Origin: Liquidambar formosana
Lineage: Eukaryota > Streptophyta > Magnoliopsida > Saxifragales > Altingiaceae
Direction: 5' to 3'
Length of the DNA stretch: 64,000 nucleotides
NCBI GenBank assembly: GCA_039720395.1
Contig: CM077828.1
Span: 16,714,264-16,778,263, forward strand
Numbering within the stretch: position 1 is the stretch's first letter; each line of letters begins with the position of its first letter. Shown here piece by piece: positions 1 through 10,306 of the stretch. The notes beneath the pieces are model-generated. The model worked only from the letters and a program-made list of their open reading frames with translations. It had not been told where the DNA came from and searched no databases. The position numbers were made by a program, and so were the translations under genes.

Positions 1-151
1 ATCGATTACCAGAATAATACCCCATTTTTTTCACAATATCATAGAATTTTCCCTTTTTTCCAACTCATTTTGAAAAGGGCCAAATTGGCAGTGAAAATTT
101 GTTTGCGCAATCCCGCAACTAAATATGAAAATAGATGATGATTGTGTAATT

Positions 152-156
152 AAAAA
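152..156 (-). terminator. Pol III T-run terminator of tRNA-Leu
   Basis: Five consecutive T on the minus strand begin 7 nt after the discriminator base of the tRNA. This is the usual RNA polymerase III termination signal. Confidence 0.7.
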
Positions 157-163
157 GGCAAAT

Positions 164-244
164 TGTCAAGAATGGGATTCGAACCCATGCCCTTTCGGAC
201 CAGTACCTGAAACTGGCGCCTTAGACCAACTCGGCCATCTTGAC
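164..244 (-). tRNA. tRNA-Leu (anticodon CAG)
   Basis: The minus strand reads as a complete 81-nt class II tRNA. A 7-bp acceptor stem pairs GTCAAGA with TCTTGAC and is followed by discriminator A. The D-arm contains the A-box-like GGCCGAGTTGGTCTAAGG. The anticodon loop TTCAGGT sits on a CCAGT/ACTGG stem, a variable arm follows, and the T-arm holds GGGTTCGAATCCC (B box). The CAG anticodon and the long variable arm both fit leucine. There is no intron. A run of five T follows the 3' end, as expected for RNA polymerase III. Confidence 0.96.
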
Positions 245-935
245 ACTTGCAGTACATTTTGGCACTATGACCTATTTCTTCCCTTATAAATGTTCTCTTC
301 TCTCTCTGTATACTACAATGGTCCCTTTTGCCTTTTTTCCTTTGGGTGGGTGCTGAGACAAGGCCGTCCTGACGTACCACACTTAATCGGATTATGCAGA
401 TGCCAATGACCAATCGTTCCCTAAATATAATTATTTTGATAAATTATTCTCATAATACCAATATAAATATCAATTTTTTTTTAGTTTTCTTTTCTATAAA
501 AAAATAGGTTCAAAAAGTTCAAGATAATAAAATCCTTTGAGTGAAAAACACTTTAGTATAGTACACTTTTGTGGGTTTATCGATCTACCCAAATAAATTT
601 AATTTAATTTTTTCTAAATTAGTACTTAAACTATAATTAAGTGTTCAATGTAATCTAATTGTAGGTGGTTGTTTTTTCCTTTAAGAAATTTAATTTCCAT
701 ATGGCATCCCTTGCTACATCGAATTTTGGACATATGCTCTGTTTATTGTAATTAACTTAATATAGGTAGTAATTTTGTCACAAGGTAGTAAATTAGTCGA
801 CCTTTGTGTGTGATTGCACTTGTACAAGAAACTCTTTTTAATCTTGTCGGTAAACAAGTGATAAATAATCAGTGCCTCAGTGGTGCTTTATGACCTAATA
901 AGTTTCTATTTGGAAATCAGACAATTTGAAGAAAT

Positions 936-1590
936 GAAAAGGGAAAAGGGAAATGAGCATAAATGCTTTTAAAAAAAAACTTATTTTTGAGCAAATTTCA
1001 TCATTTTCCTTTTTTCTGATATCCAATCATCATATCTATTTATACTATTATATAAAACCAATTCCCTATGTGGTTAGACTGCATATGAAAATACTAAAAT
1101 ACCCTTATAAGTTAATAAAGTTAAGAGACGATTTAGTAATTTTATCAATTTTGAAAAACCTATCACAACCTGTTTCCCCTTATTTATCTTTTACACACAT
1201 ATGTGGTTTAAAAACTTGGAAATTGACATAGCAGTTCCACTGATGTAGTGAAAACTTGAAAAAATGTGTTGCACACGTATCGCGTCTACTCAATTACTAG
1301 TACTTATTTACCACAAAAGCACAAACCTCACACTTCTTGCCCCCTAAAAAAAAAGGAAAAATGAAAAAGAAAAAAAGATTAGGGTTTGACGTACTGATGG
1401 AGCAGAAGAAAAGGGAAAAGGGAAAAGAGCAAAAATGCTTTAAAAATAAATCAGCAAATTTCAGCATTTTTCTTTCCTTTCCTTTCCTTTCATTTTTCTG
1501 ATATCCAAACATTATGTACTTATTTACCACAAACCTTACACTTCTCGTGCCCTCAAAAGAAAAAAAGATTAGGGTTTAACATACTCGATC
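936..1590. repeat. Interleaved local duplication (A-B-A'-B')
   Basis: A segment at about 936-1030 (purine run, GAGCA.AAATGCTTT, then TTTTTCTGATATCCAA) recurs at about 1408-1510. A second segment at about 1301-1395 (ACTTATTTACCACAAA through GATTAGGGTTT) recurs at about 1517-1590. The copies carry substitutions and small indels, so this is an old local duplication. No transposon ends were recognised. Confidence 0.55.
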
Positions 1591-2543
1591 ATTAATCAGA
1601 TCAAAATTGTCAATTCTGTTTAGTTGCATTGGACTAATTTGCTGTTTTTGAGATAATTAGGTGAATTATGTTTTGCCTTAATCATTATTATATAAAGTAT
1701 ATATGATGAAAGCTATCAAAGTCATGTGCAATTATATGTCTTTTCTTAAAATGGGGAGAAAATTAGAAAAGAAATTGAAATCCAAATATCAGAAACTTGA
1801 AAAAGAAAGGATATTCATCAAAAGTTAAAGATGCTGAAATGAGATGGGCCAAAATGGTCCAAAAGGAGAAGAAATTTGGCCAATATGGATTAGGAGCTTG
1901 TGTCTTCTACCTTCCTTCTAAAGTGGGTCAAACCCAGAATATTGTTGACAATGTTAGTATTAACACTCGCATTAATGGACATTGATGGAACCCATTTCCC
2001 TTTCTATCCAATAATTGCCATTCATTTACTCTTATCTAGATAAATAATCCCAAAGAATCTGCTTTTCGGCATAAGAAAGTTTAGTTTCTTTTTTTCTTTT
2101 GCTTTTTCCCTCTTCTTTATTTTTTGTTTTCCTTTTTTTTTTGTTTTTGTTTTTGTTTTTCCTTGGATGGGGGGAGAGGGGTGCAATTCAGAGGACTAGT
2201 CTTGGGCACAGCCACACGGATAAGGCTGTCACGTACCCCACATCAATTAGCCGACTCTTGATAAATCTCAATTAGCCAACTCTTGATAAATCTGGTTGGT
2301 GATTAACATCAAAAGTAGGAGGTTGAGCTTAGGATCAACCTTATGCTCTTTCTTGCACAAGTCCCATGCCCACTCCTTTGGACTATTTAAAAAAAAAAAA
2401 TCAATTATGAGAGTGATTTTGGGCTATATGACCATGGAACTATTTGGATGGAAGTAATGGACCTTTGGACCATAGTTACTGTAACAATTCCAACTTTTGT
2501 CAACTCACAGCACTACTACCACTACACAAAATTCCTTCGATTG

Positions 2544-2665
2544 CAATAATGTATTTGCTTTCAATTTAGAGATATACTGCAATATATGGCCGTGAAAGCA
2601 TCTGAGCAATAATGTATTTGCTTTCTATTTAGTGATTGCAATATATGGCCATGAAAGCATCTGAG
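2544..2665. repeat. Two-copy tandem duplication, about 60 bp
   Basis: Units 2544-2606 and 2607-2665 both run from CAATAATGTATTTGCTTTC to GTGAAAGCATCTGAG or its near match. They differ by a few substitutions and a 4-bp length change. Confidence 0.75.
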
Positions 2666-3351
2666 CTATTTGTGGTACCACCAAATTATGGAGAAGAAAT
2701 CCCACCAGAATTTCATTCTCTATGACAGTCCCAGGCCGTCCGAACCAACGTTTTCCTTTCTTGGAAAGAGTGTGTGCCTAATTCTAAGAGGATTCACACT
2801 TAATGGACAGATGCCCCATCAGTCTTCATTAAAGAAGACGCTTTTTCTTAGGTGATGGGATTCTGCCAGTTGATTCATCCTCTTGGTAAACAAACAAAAA
2901 AATAAAAAAAGAGGAGAGAAAGATCGATGCAATGAATCGATTTCAGATGGAGAATGCAACTTTGTTGCATATATGATGGAGAATTTGCCCAGAACTCTTG
3001 TTATAGTGTGACACTCTTGGCCAGGGGCTAACGGAGCTTGAAATTCGATAAATTCGATCACTTTCTGAGACCACAAAAGCATTTGAAGAGAAACTGTACT
3101 TTTGAAATTGCAAGATCAAACAACTCCATTAGAACAATTATTTGCTGGAATGCTTACATTGGCATGATTAGCTATATGTGGTAGTTGATACTTCATATAT
3201 CCTAGTCTCCATAAATTCATGGTACCTTTGAATTATGATGACAATTATAGCTGCTTAAAGGCTCTTAAATGAAAAAGGTTAAACTTATAAAATATAGAAG
3301 CTAGTACTCTAATATCTTAATATTTTAAGTGAGCAATGAGAGTGGTGAAAA

Positions 3352-3564
3352 TCATCCACCACAGGCTGCACCACACACGGCAGCACATCCTCCGCCGCCA
3401 TAAATGCTTGAGTCGTCTGCTGAAGTTTTTTCTTTGGAGGCACCGTCTGCGCAAGAGAAGATTATAAATATGAGTACGGAAAGGGTGACCAAAGCTATCC
3501 ACAAGACTAGAAAAGCATCACCACCGCCATCCCTAGTTATCGCTTCTTTCCAGTACTCCCTCAC

Positions 3565-3567
<3 letters not shown>
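3352..3567 (-). CDS. Possible small single-pass membrane peptide with Gly/Cys tail
   Basis: This open frame encodes 71 residues from an ATG at 3567 to a TGA at 3352. It has a short charged N-terminus (MVREYWKEAITRD), one hydrophobic segment at about residues 20-40 (FLVLWIALVTLSVLIFIIF), a polar linker, and a C-terminus rich in glycine and cysteine (residues 57-71). A single membrane span followed by a Gly/Cys-rich tail resembles small plant membrane peptides, but I do not recognise a named family. It lacks the adjacent double cysteines of CYSTM proteins. A (CT)n tract lies directly upstream of the ATG (GA repeat in the transcript sense), as is common in plant 5' leaders. The gene call rests on composition and layout only. 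Expression is unverified. Confidence 0.45.

Positions 3568-3568
<1 letters not shown>

Positions 3569-3598
<30 letters not shown>
3569..3598. repeat. (CT)n microsatellite
   Basis: An uninterrupted CT run lies immediately upstream of the small ORF start (GA on that gene's strand). It could be part of its leader or promoter. Confidence 0.9.
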
Positions 3599-3601
<3 letters not shown>

Positions 3602-3677
3602 TGATATTTCGGGTTGTGAAGTGAGCATCCCCCACAAAGCTTTTTATCCTTGCATTAAAGTCCAGATTCACTTTAAG

Positions 3678-3680
<3 letters not shown>

Positions 3681-3712
<32 letters not shown>
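3681..3712. repeat. (CT)n microsatellite
   Basis: A second uninterrupted CT run of about 16 units lies roughly 80 bp from the first. Confidence 0.9.
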
Positions 3713-3713
<1 letters not shown>

Positions 3714-6010
3714 ACTTTATGTAAATGTGATTCTAATTGGTGCATTAGAAATGGCAGGCAATAGATTTTTATGTGTGCTAGGAGTTTGGACATGTAGATG
3801 CATCACGGGTCAACGCCACAACCATGAAGTGTGATACAAAGTTTGGTGGTCTGCAGATTATCCCACTCTTATTCCCAAGTCATAAAGTTGATGTGTGATA
3901 ATGGTACAAATGACTTTAAAAAATCTAATTAAGCTGTATGTGATAGAGAAAAAGCTGAGTCATTATAGCGTATTTTATTGAATCAAAGTGTTAGATCAGC
4001 ACTTAAAATTACACCATTAAACTTGCCACCCTCTTTCAATAAAACACAATGATTCATTTAGCACCACATAATTGAGATCAGCACTTAAAATTAAACCATC
4101 AAACTTGCCACCCTCTTCCAATAAAACACAATGATTAGTCTAGCACTACATCATTCAAAGTTTACGTACTTGGGGGAGGCCGGAACTGGTCCATTAATCT
4201 TATCCTTGAACCCATAAATAAAGGGTTTAATTTGAAATTAATGCATTTATATATATGCCCAAGTGGTGTCCTCTTAAACCCAGCCTACGTACTGAGCAAC
4301 CCCCCTTCAATAATTTAACTAAAATAAGAGAACCCACCAAGTTGTACACCATTTAAGTAGATTGTGGAGGCCAATTAGGAATTGATTTTCGCCTTTCAGG
4401 AACAACTGCACACAGTTTCAGGATGTTTATTAATTTTTAGTTGGGTTTTTGTTAACCTAGCTTCCTCAGCGTGTTTTCTGACTTTTTCTCCCTGTTTCCA
4501 TTAAGCATCAGAATACAGAAGCGTCGTTTTCCTTGTTGTCCGGCCAGTACCTTCTGTCTTGTCTGTGTCGAAATGCTAATTGTCCTCCATTGTCTACAGA
4601 TCATCGATTCACTTAATATATGTCTTTGTCTTGTTTAAATATATTTCCTGCTATATGTCATTCTTTCTAGTGGAGTGACCTGTTTTATACTTGAAGTCAT
4701 GGTTAACACCGGATATTAGGTGATATTACAACGTATCTTTAAAGAATTAACTTTGCTGCAACAGATAAGATAAACATATATGCCAATAATTGTCTCCAGT
4801 TCAAGGCATCACTACCAGTATTATTGCCCATAAACTTAAGATCGATCATGACATTCATGGAAGTGACGGTTGGATGATTTAAATAAAGAGAAAAAGTATC
4901 ACAAACCCCCTCATCCATTTGGTTAGATAGGCATGTATCATCTTCTTCTTTATTGGGCTATGGGTTAGATAGGTGTATCAACTTGACTACCTTTCTTCAT
5001 TAAAATCAAGGCACCTTGAGTCCTTGAGACTTGAGAGATATCATCTGGACTTTGAGCTAGATGAAGAAGGATAGTAAACACTTGATGTTTCGGGACTCAA
5101 ATAGTATGAGTGTATTTAGGTGAGGCATAACAACATATCAATTTCCAAGAAAATGTCCTCAAAATCACTGACTACCTACCATAGTATAAGCTTCATTTGC
5201 TAATGAAATATATCATTCTAGGGTGCTGATAGACTGTGTGGAGATGGTAGGATACCCTACTGGCTCCAGTGGCTTTCTAGAATAAATTTTTGCTAGATCT
5301 ATTTTGATGTGATATCAGTAAAAGCTATAGAATTGATTCTTAAATGCCACTCCATAACTTTCCAGCCTGATTCAACATCTCCTAGGGCAGTGGCTTCAAT
5401 GACAAAATATTGCAAAGTAGATCGAGCTGTGAAAATTGATATGCAGATTAATGTCCCAACCCATTTTAATGTCCCATCAGGCTTTTACCTTCTATCAAAT
5501 ATTTAGCCAAAAAAAACCCATGTTTCGATTGATCAAACAATTTCAAAAGCACCAAAATGTGAAGAAAACAGAAATGCTAAACAGATCGTAACTTGTAAGA
5601 AAAACATTCTAAGCTTTTTATTACCACTCCCAAAACTCTCTTAAGTGGCCGGGGACTAAAAATCTTTGAATTGATTTGATTTGAATTTGGCTAATTCTGA
5701 AAGTACGGAGTGAGATTGATTGGCTATTAGCAAGTGGCAGTCACTTTGTTTAGCATTAAGTGGTTTCTCAATCTCTTGTATAAATTAAAAGAACAAGTGC
5801 GGAGACAAATTTATGTCTTCAATTACCTTTTATTCTATGCTTCCACAGGACCTAGAGGGGAGTGATTAGGTATGATTGAATATTAAATATAATGCCAAAA
5901 TTCCATAAATTAGCATTAAGTTATCTAACTCAAATTAAATTTAACTTCGTATAAAAATTCCATCAATCAAGGTATGGGTAATCAATTGCCGACAAAAATG
6001 ATAATGTACA
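3713..6010. other. Gene-free intergenic region
   Basis: Apart from the tandem duplication at 3994-4157 I see no gene, RNA or complete transposon. The only open frame of any size (5309-5506) has no recognisable domain. Confidence 0.5.
3994..4157. repeat. Two-copy 82-bp tandem duplication
   Basis: The unit starting GATCAGCACTTAAAATTA at 3994 is repeated exactly 82 bp later at 4076. The two copies share most bases through AATAAAACACAATGATT. Confidence 0.85.
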
Positions 6011-6018
6011 TGTCCACC

Positions 6019-6565
6019 TAGAGGTCATCATCGGGTCAGGCTTGGGCTTTTTTTGTTGGACTGGGCTAGGCTTTTTGGGCTTACACTATTCATCGGGTTG
6101 GGCCATGAAGGAAATTGTGAAGCCCAAGTCCAATCCTTGGGCTTTTTTGGGCCTTGAGCCTAAGCCATATTAACCTACTATTAGTGCTGTAACAAAAGAA
6201 AAAAAAGGTAAAAAATTACCTTTTGGCAACCACGTCCCATCATAATACCAAAATAGATGACATTAGTAGTCACTTTCTATAAAGTTGACTATCCATTTGT
6301 TGTAAGGTAACAGAAAATATTTTTTTATTGGTATTAATTTGAGAAGTGATCACCAAAAGATACTTCCCCTGAAAAAGTGTAAAATATTCATAATTATATA
6401 TTATGCTATAGTGTCGGCCTTTGGGCCGGGCTCGGGCTTCAACTAAAGGCCTAGGCCTAGCCCAAGGGTACTTGGGTTGGGCTTGGGCTTAGGCTGAGCT
6501 TTTTCTTTTGGGCTTCGGTCTCGGCTTCGGGCTACCCATGGGCCTTAGGCTTTTGATAAGGCCTA
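6019..6565. mobile_element. Non-autonomous hAT-type element with 8-bp TSD
   Basis: The 547-bp segment is flanked by a perfect 8-bp direct repeat TGTCCACC (6011-6018 and 6566-6573), the target duplication size of hAT transposons. Its ends are imperfect inverted repeats (TAGAGGTCATCA against TAGGCCTTATCA). The subterminal regions are packed with GGGC/GCCC motifs such as GGGCTTGGGC in both orientations, typical of hAT transposase binding regions. No transposase coding sequence remains, so it would need an autonomous partner. Confidence 0.75.
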
Positions 6566-6573
6566 TGTCCACC

Positions 6574-7142
6574 ATAATATAGTTGAAGATTGCAACTTGG
6601 TCGAATTCAACCCGCCCAACCTATCAATTGGTGGGCCTGAGGTAGTCTTTCATAGGATTAAAGGTTAGGTTGGGCTAAATAACATGACCTAACCCGACCC
6701 GACTGCAATTCGAGTTAAGCTTGGGTTAAGGTGTAGAGCATTAATCCAACAAACCTTAGCCCAAACTCCATTATAATAGAGTGAAGTTAATAAATCAAAG
6801 CCAATCTTTTGTTAACCATGCATGTTGATTGAGATGCTTGAACATTTCTCAAATTGTCTTAGTCTCAAGTCTTGGCACCCTCCAAATAAACCACCCGAAG
6901 TTAACAAATCTAAAAACGAATTTTGGTAATTACTTTCCTCCAAAATCATATGAATGAAAGAAGGGTTGAAGGTATTCGGTGCCATCCCACATTCCCACCA
7001 TCACTGACCTCCCTTGTCAGACGTTGCTTATTCAATTCTTTAACCATCTTCATTTGCGTCACAGTCACTATTGTTTCTACTTCCATCATTTCTTTTCCAA
7101 GTGCACTTAAGATTTCAACAGACATCTCCATTTTTTCTCTTA
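6574..7142. other. Gene-free stretch between two transposons
   Basis: The sequence is AT-rich with a few GGGC-containing fragments near 6620-6700 that resemble the adjacent hAT element. Opposed open frames at 6923-7192 and 6946-7131 have no recognisable domain. Confidence 0.45.
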
Positions 7143-7281
7143 TGGCACGTTTGTGTGGCCAGAATCAAGGGAATCAGAATAGAATGGAATGAGATTTTAA
7201 TACTGAATGGCCATGATCATCATTAAAATATCATTTCATTCCATTTCAATTCTCCTTGATTTCGACTAAACAAACGTGCCC
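7143..7281. mobile_element. Tourist-like MITE (PIF/Harbinger type)
   Basis: The 139-bp element has TTA on both sides (7140-7142 and 7282-7284), the 3-bp duplication of PIF/Harbinger transposons. Its inverted ends span roughly 55 bp and begin TGGCACGTTTG against GGGCACGTTTG. The two arms nearly meet, so the element folds almost completely into a hairpin. It has no coding capacity. Confidence 0.75.
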
Positions 7282-7654
7282 TTAGTTCTTCTCATCTCCC
7301 TTTTTAGCAAAATTTTACCTTAAAGCGCTTTACCCCCAGCATGGAGCTCGGGTTGATCCCCTAATACGTCCTTAAAGTTGTAACCTTTTAATAAATGTAA
7401 GAACTTTACATAAACTAGAATGATGGGCCTGAGGCCATGGCATCATCAACGCAAAATAGGTTAAACCGAGAAAGAAAAAAAGAAAAAAGAAAAAAAAAAA
7501 CTCCATTAGTTCTTATCATTTGAATTATGCAAGAAGAAACATGTAAAAAAACCCAAAAACCAACCTGTAAGTGTCCTTAACTAGTTTCACTACTTTATCC
7601 TTTCCAATAGCATCCTTTTTTTGCCCACATTCTAAGAAAAATAAAACCCCTAAG

Positions 7655-7955
7655 ATTAGATCATGTATTTTTTTACTAAGAGCGAGAGCGAGAGCGAGAT
7701 AGATAGATAGATACTTGATGAAGCCATCGGCGGCGGGAGTAAATTCAATTCGCTAGTGGGAGTGAGTTGGCTGATGGAAAGAGCGAGGGATGCTTGCTTT
7801 GGTTCCTCTAAAATTAGATCATGTATTTTTACCCAAAAAAAAAAAAAAAAAGACAGAGAGACATACTTGATGTGGCCATCGGCGATGAGAATGAACTCAG
7901 TTTGCTGGTGGGAGTGAGTTGGCCGATAGAATGAGCAAGGGATGCTTGCTTTGGT
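7655..7955. repeat. Two-copy tandem duplication, about 150 bp
   Basis: Units at about 7655-7811 and 7813-7955 share ATTAGATCATGTATTTTT, the CATACTTGATG region, GTGGGAGTGAGTTGGC and GATGCTTGCTTTGGTT. They differ at a GCGAGA/GATA microsatellite in the first copy and an A/AGACAGAG run in the second. Confidence 0.75.
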
Positions 7956-8587
7956 TTTGAAGAGTTAACACCTTTCATGATGTTAACTTTACTTCTCTGT
8001 CCTCCGAAACGACTCGGTTCACTATCATCTATCCATTAACCCTTCTACCCACGTGGCACGATCTTATCAAGTACAACATGGTCTTGTAAAAGGGTGCTAC
8101 AGCCCCAAACTCGAACCCATATGTAGAGGAGGGGAAATGAATTTTTTTGGGTGTGTTTAGTTTGCAGGTTGAAAATTCTATACTTGAGAATAACACATTA
8201 CCCGAGAATGAATGTATTAATTACATTCCTCATTCCCATGTTTGGTTAGCTGGGAATGGGTAATAATGTTTCTTTAAACATTCCCAATAACTTGTTTGGT
8301 TGGAAGAAAAAACATGATTCCTAGTAGTATGAAATTCCAATACTACCCTTTATTAGGATTAAACACCACATCGACCATACACAAAAAGAGGTCATTGATG
8401 TTGTTCGCACTTTCTCGATTTTGGCTCGCTTTAGTTCAAACCATTATCATCTGTTTCTTGTCGAGAAAACATAGGAAAGTAAAAAGGAAAAAAAAAAAAG
8501 TTTTATGTTCATTTGTTTCAAACAAAGAGAAACCCACTTCAACTTAAACCAAATACACATTGTTTTTAGAAAAACCAACATACCTTC
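7956..8587. other. Gene-free stretch left of the LTR element
   Basis: No gene seen. The segment 8150-8290 (GGGTGTGTTTAGTTTGCAGG, later TGTTTGGTTAGCTGGGAATG) resembles ends of plant Harbinger-type elements. A similar end in inverse orientation lies near 22660-22695, so an older element may have been split by the later insertions. This is only suggestive. Confidence 0.35.
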
Positions 8588-9289
8588 TGTACGGGGTAAA
8601 ATACTGCTCCCCGAACTAAGTGTTGATGACGGAGTTTGCTCTCTCACCTAGACCTGCAATCACAAGCTTGGAAAAAGGGTCAGAGGGTAGGCCAAGGTGG
8701 GTTTTGGCTGTGCCCTCTCCAAAGCTTAAGTTAGAAAACGTTTTAGGGAGAATGAGGCAAGGAAGAAGATGAATCTCAGAGAATTAGGGTACTGTAGCTT
8801 ACCACATTTGGCTGTATCGTATTCCTTTTATACCCACCTGTACGGACTGACCATGTGAGGTCAAGTAACTGCCTTGGTTAGGTAAGATCTGACCATGGTT
8901 TTCCAATAACCGTCTGACCATGGTTTGTTGATCGTGGTTGGGGGTGGAACCATAGTTCCTAGTAACCGCTGTGTTAGGAATTACAGCTGATGTGACAGTT
9001 TTGGACTGTAGTAGGATTTGGATTGTAGTGTGAGTCATAGGACAGGTGTCTCGAGCTGAAGGTAAGGTCCTGAGCTGGGAGATCATGTGGTTTGCAGTAG
9101 ATCCCACCATGTTGTATTAACCACGTGTCAAATATCGTGGTTTAACTCTTTGGCCCGAACTAGATCGTGGGAGATGGATCACAGTGCGTTGTAGTTGGTC
9201 TGGTTGAATTGCCTTTGCCACGTGTCAGTGTTTCCAGTTTAAGTTCTCTGCCTCGAGATGGATCCTTGGTTCAGAGATATTCCCACACA
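8588..9289 (-). repeat. Left LTR (3' LTR of the element)
   Basis: This 702-bp LTR matches the right LTR over its full length. By hand I count about 32 substitutions and one 1-bp indel. It keeps two of the four CACGTG boxes found in the right copy (9122-9127 and 9219-9224) and the TATAAAAG box (8825-8832, minus). Confidence 0.97.
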
Positions 9290-9303
9290 ATTTGCCCCAA
9301 TTA
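9290..9303 (-). other. Polypurine tract next to the 3' LTR
   Basis: The minus strand reads AATTGGGGCAAATT immediately before the LTR. A short purine-rich tract in this position primes plus-strand DNA synthesis in LTR retrotransposons. It is interrupted by one C, so it is a modest match. Confidence 0.55.
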
Positions 9304-9432
9304 TGACATTCCCGAGTTAGGACTTGTCATAATTTTATTTTGCTAAGTGTTTCACCTTGTGCCCCTATGCCATTTCGCATTCCAGGGTTTAGCTGGTAGT
9401 GAGCGGTTACACCCTTCTGTATTTCCAGGCGC

Positions 9433-9474
9433 TGACGTCATGTGCCTTGGGGCTGTCCCATCCGTCGTATATAG
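9433..9474 (+). promoter_or_regulatory. Putative promoter of the antisense gene
   Basis: A palindromic TGACGTCA (CRE/C-box type bZIP site, 9433-9440) is followed by TATATAG (9468-9474) on the plus strand, about 28 bp apart. Downstream come a pyrimidine-rich leader, a leader intron and the ATG of the antisense ORF at 10307. The arrangement resembles a compact Pol II promoter internal to the retrotransposon and opposed to gag-pol. Transcription is inferred. Confidence 0.5.
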
Positions 9475-9532
9475 CATTTAATGCTCCAGAAGCATTATGT
9501 ATTTGGAGGGAAGCTAATTACTGCTCACTTTA

Positions 9533-9660
9533 TTCTTTGCATTCTCTCTCTACTTTCTTTGCTCTTTGCGTTCTCTCTCTACTTTCTTTGCTCTTTGCAT
9601 TCTCTCTCTACTTTCTCTACTTTCTGCATTTTCTCTCTACTTTCTCTGCTCTCTGCATTC
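9533..9660 (+). repeat. Pyrimidine-rich tandem repeat in the antisense leader
   Basis: A unit of about 29 bp (TTCTTTGCTCTTTGCATTCT followed by CTCTCTAC) is repeated about four to five times, the last copies shortened. It would lie in the 5' leader of the antisense transcript. The open frames across it are low-complexity Leu/Ser/Phe repeats and are not considered coding. Confidence 0.8.
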
Positions 9661-10306
9661 TGTTTTCTTCAAGAAAACACTGTGCACACCGTATTTTCCA
9701 TCGGAATCCACTGTTAACGCTGTTTGCTTGTTGGAGAAGATCTGTCCTGTGCCTGTCCACTGCCTTGCGATTCACTCTACCGGCACTGTTCCTCATTGGA
9801 AGACTGTTCCTGTTTCATCCACTTTTCCAGAAGCAGTTTTTTGGAGATTCTTGGCATCGCGCCGTCCAGCTTTTTCGACGAGACTACTTTTCTGACCACC
9901 GTTTGATCTCCGCAACGGTATAACTTTTTCTTTGATCTTATTCTTCAATTTGTTCAGTTCTATTTTCTCTGTTTGGGGTTGTTGGTGATGTTCTTGGGGG
10001 TTGTTTCGCAATCCTAGGGTTTTCCTTTGGTTTTTGGGGTAAATCGCCAAGATACCAATTTTCCTGCCTTTTAGGGTTTGAAAACTCCATCTCGGGGTAA
10101 ATTTAAGACGGAGACCATTGGTCTCCTCTTTTGTCTTTTTCCAACACCGAGTTTAATATTTCCTGAGCTGGCACTTAGAAAAATTTTGGAGTCTGTCAAG
10201 GCAGGGATAACATACCTGTCAGGACTTGACTTTGAAAGTTCAGGTTGGGGCATGTGGGCATAGGTAGTTATTCTTGGACTTAACCTTCTCCTTTCAATCT
10301 TGGCAG

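Larger units (their letters stand above)
245..3351. other. Gene-free AT-rich intergenic region
   Basis: I find no coding region here. The stretch is AT-rich with homopolymer and pyrimidine runs (for example 2080-2160 and 2385-2400) and the locally duplicated segments listed separately. Short open frames in it lack recognisable domains and look like chance. Confidence 0.6.

Noticed and set aside
9399..9923. Open frames of 109-174 residues on the plus strand
   Set aside because: They run through the pyrimidine tandem repeat in several frames at once and are low-complexity. They fit an untranslated leader better than a protein.
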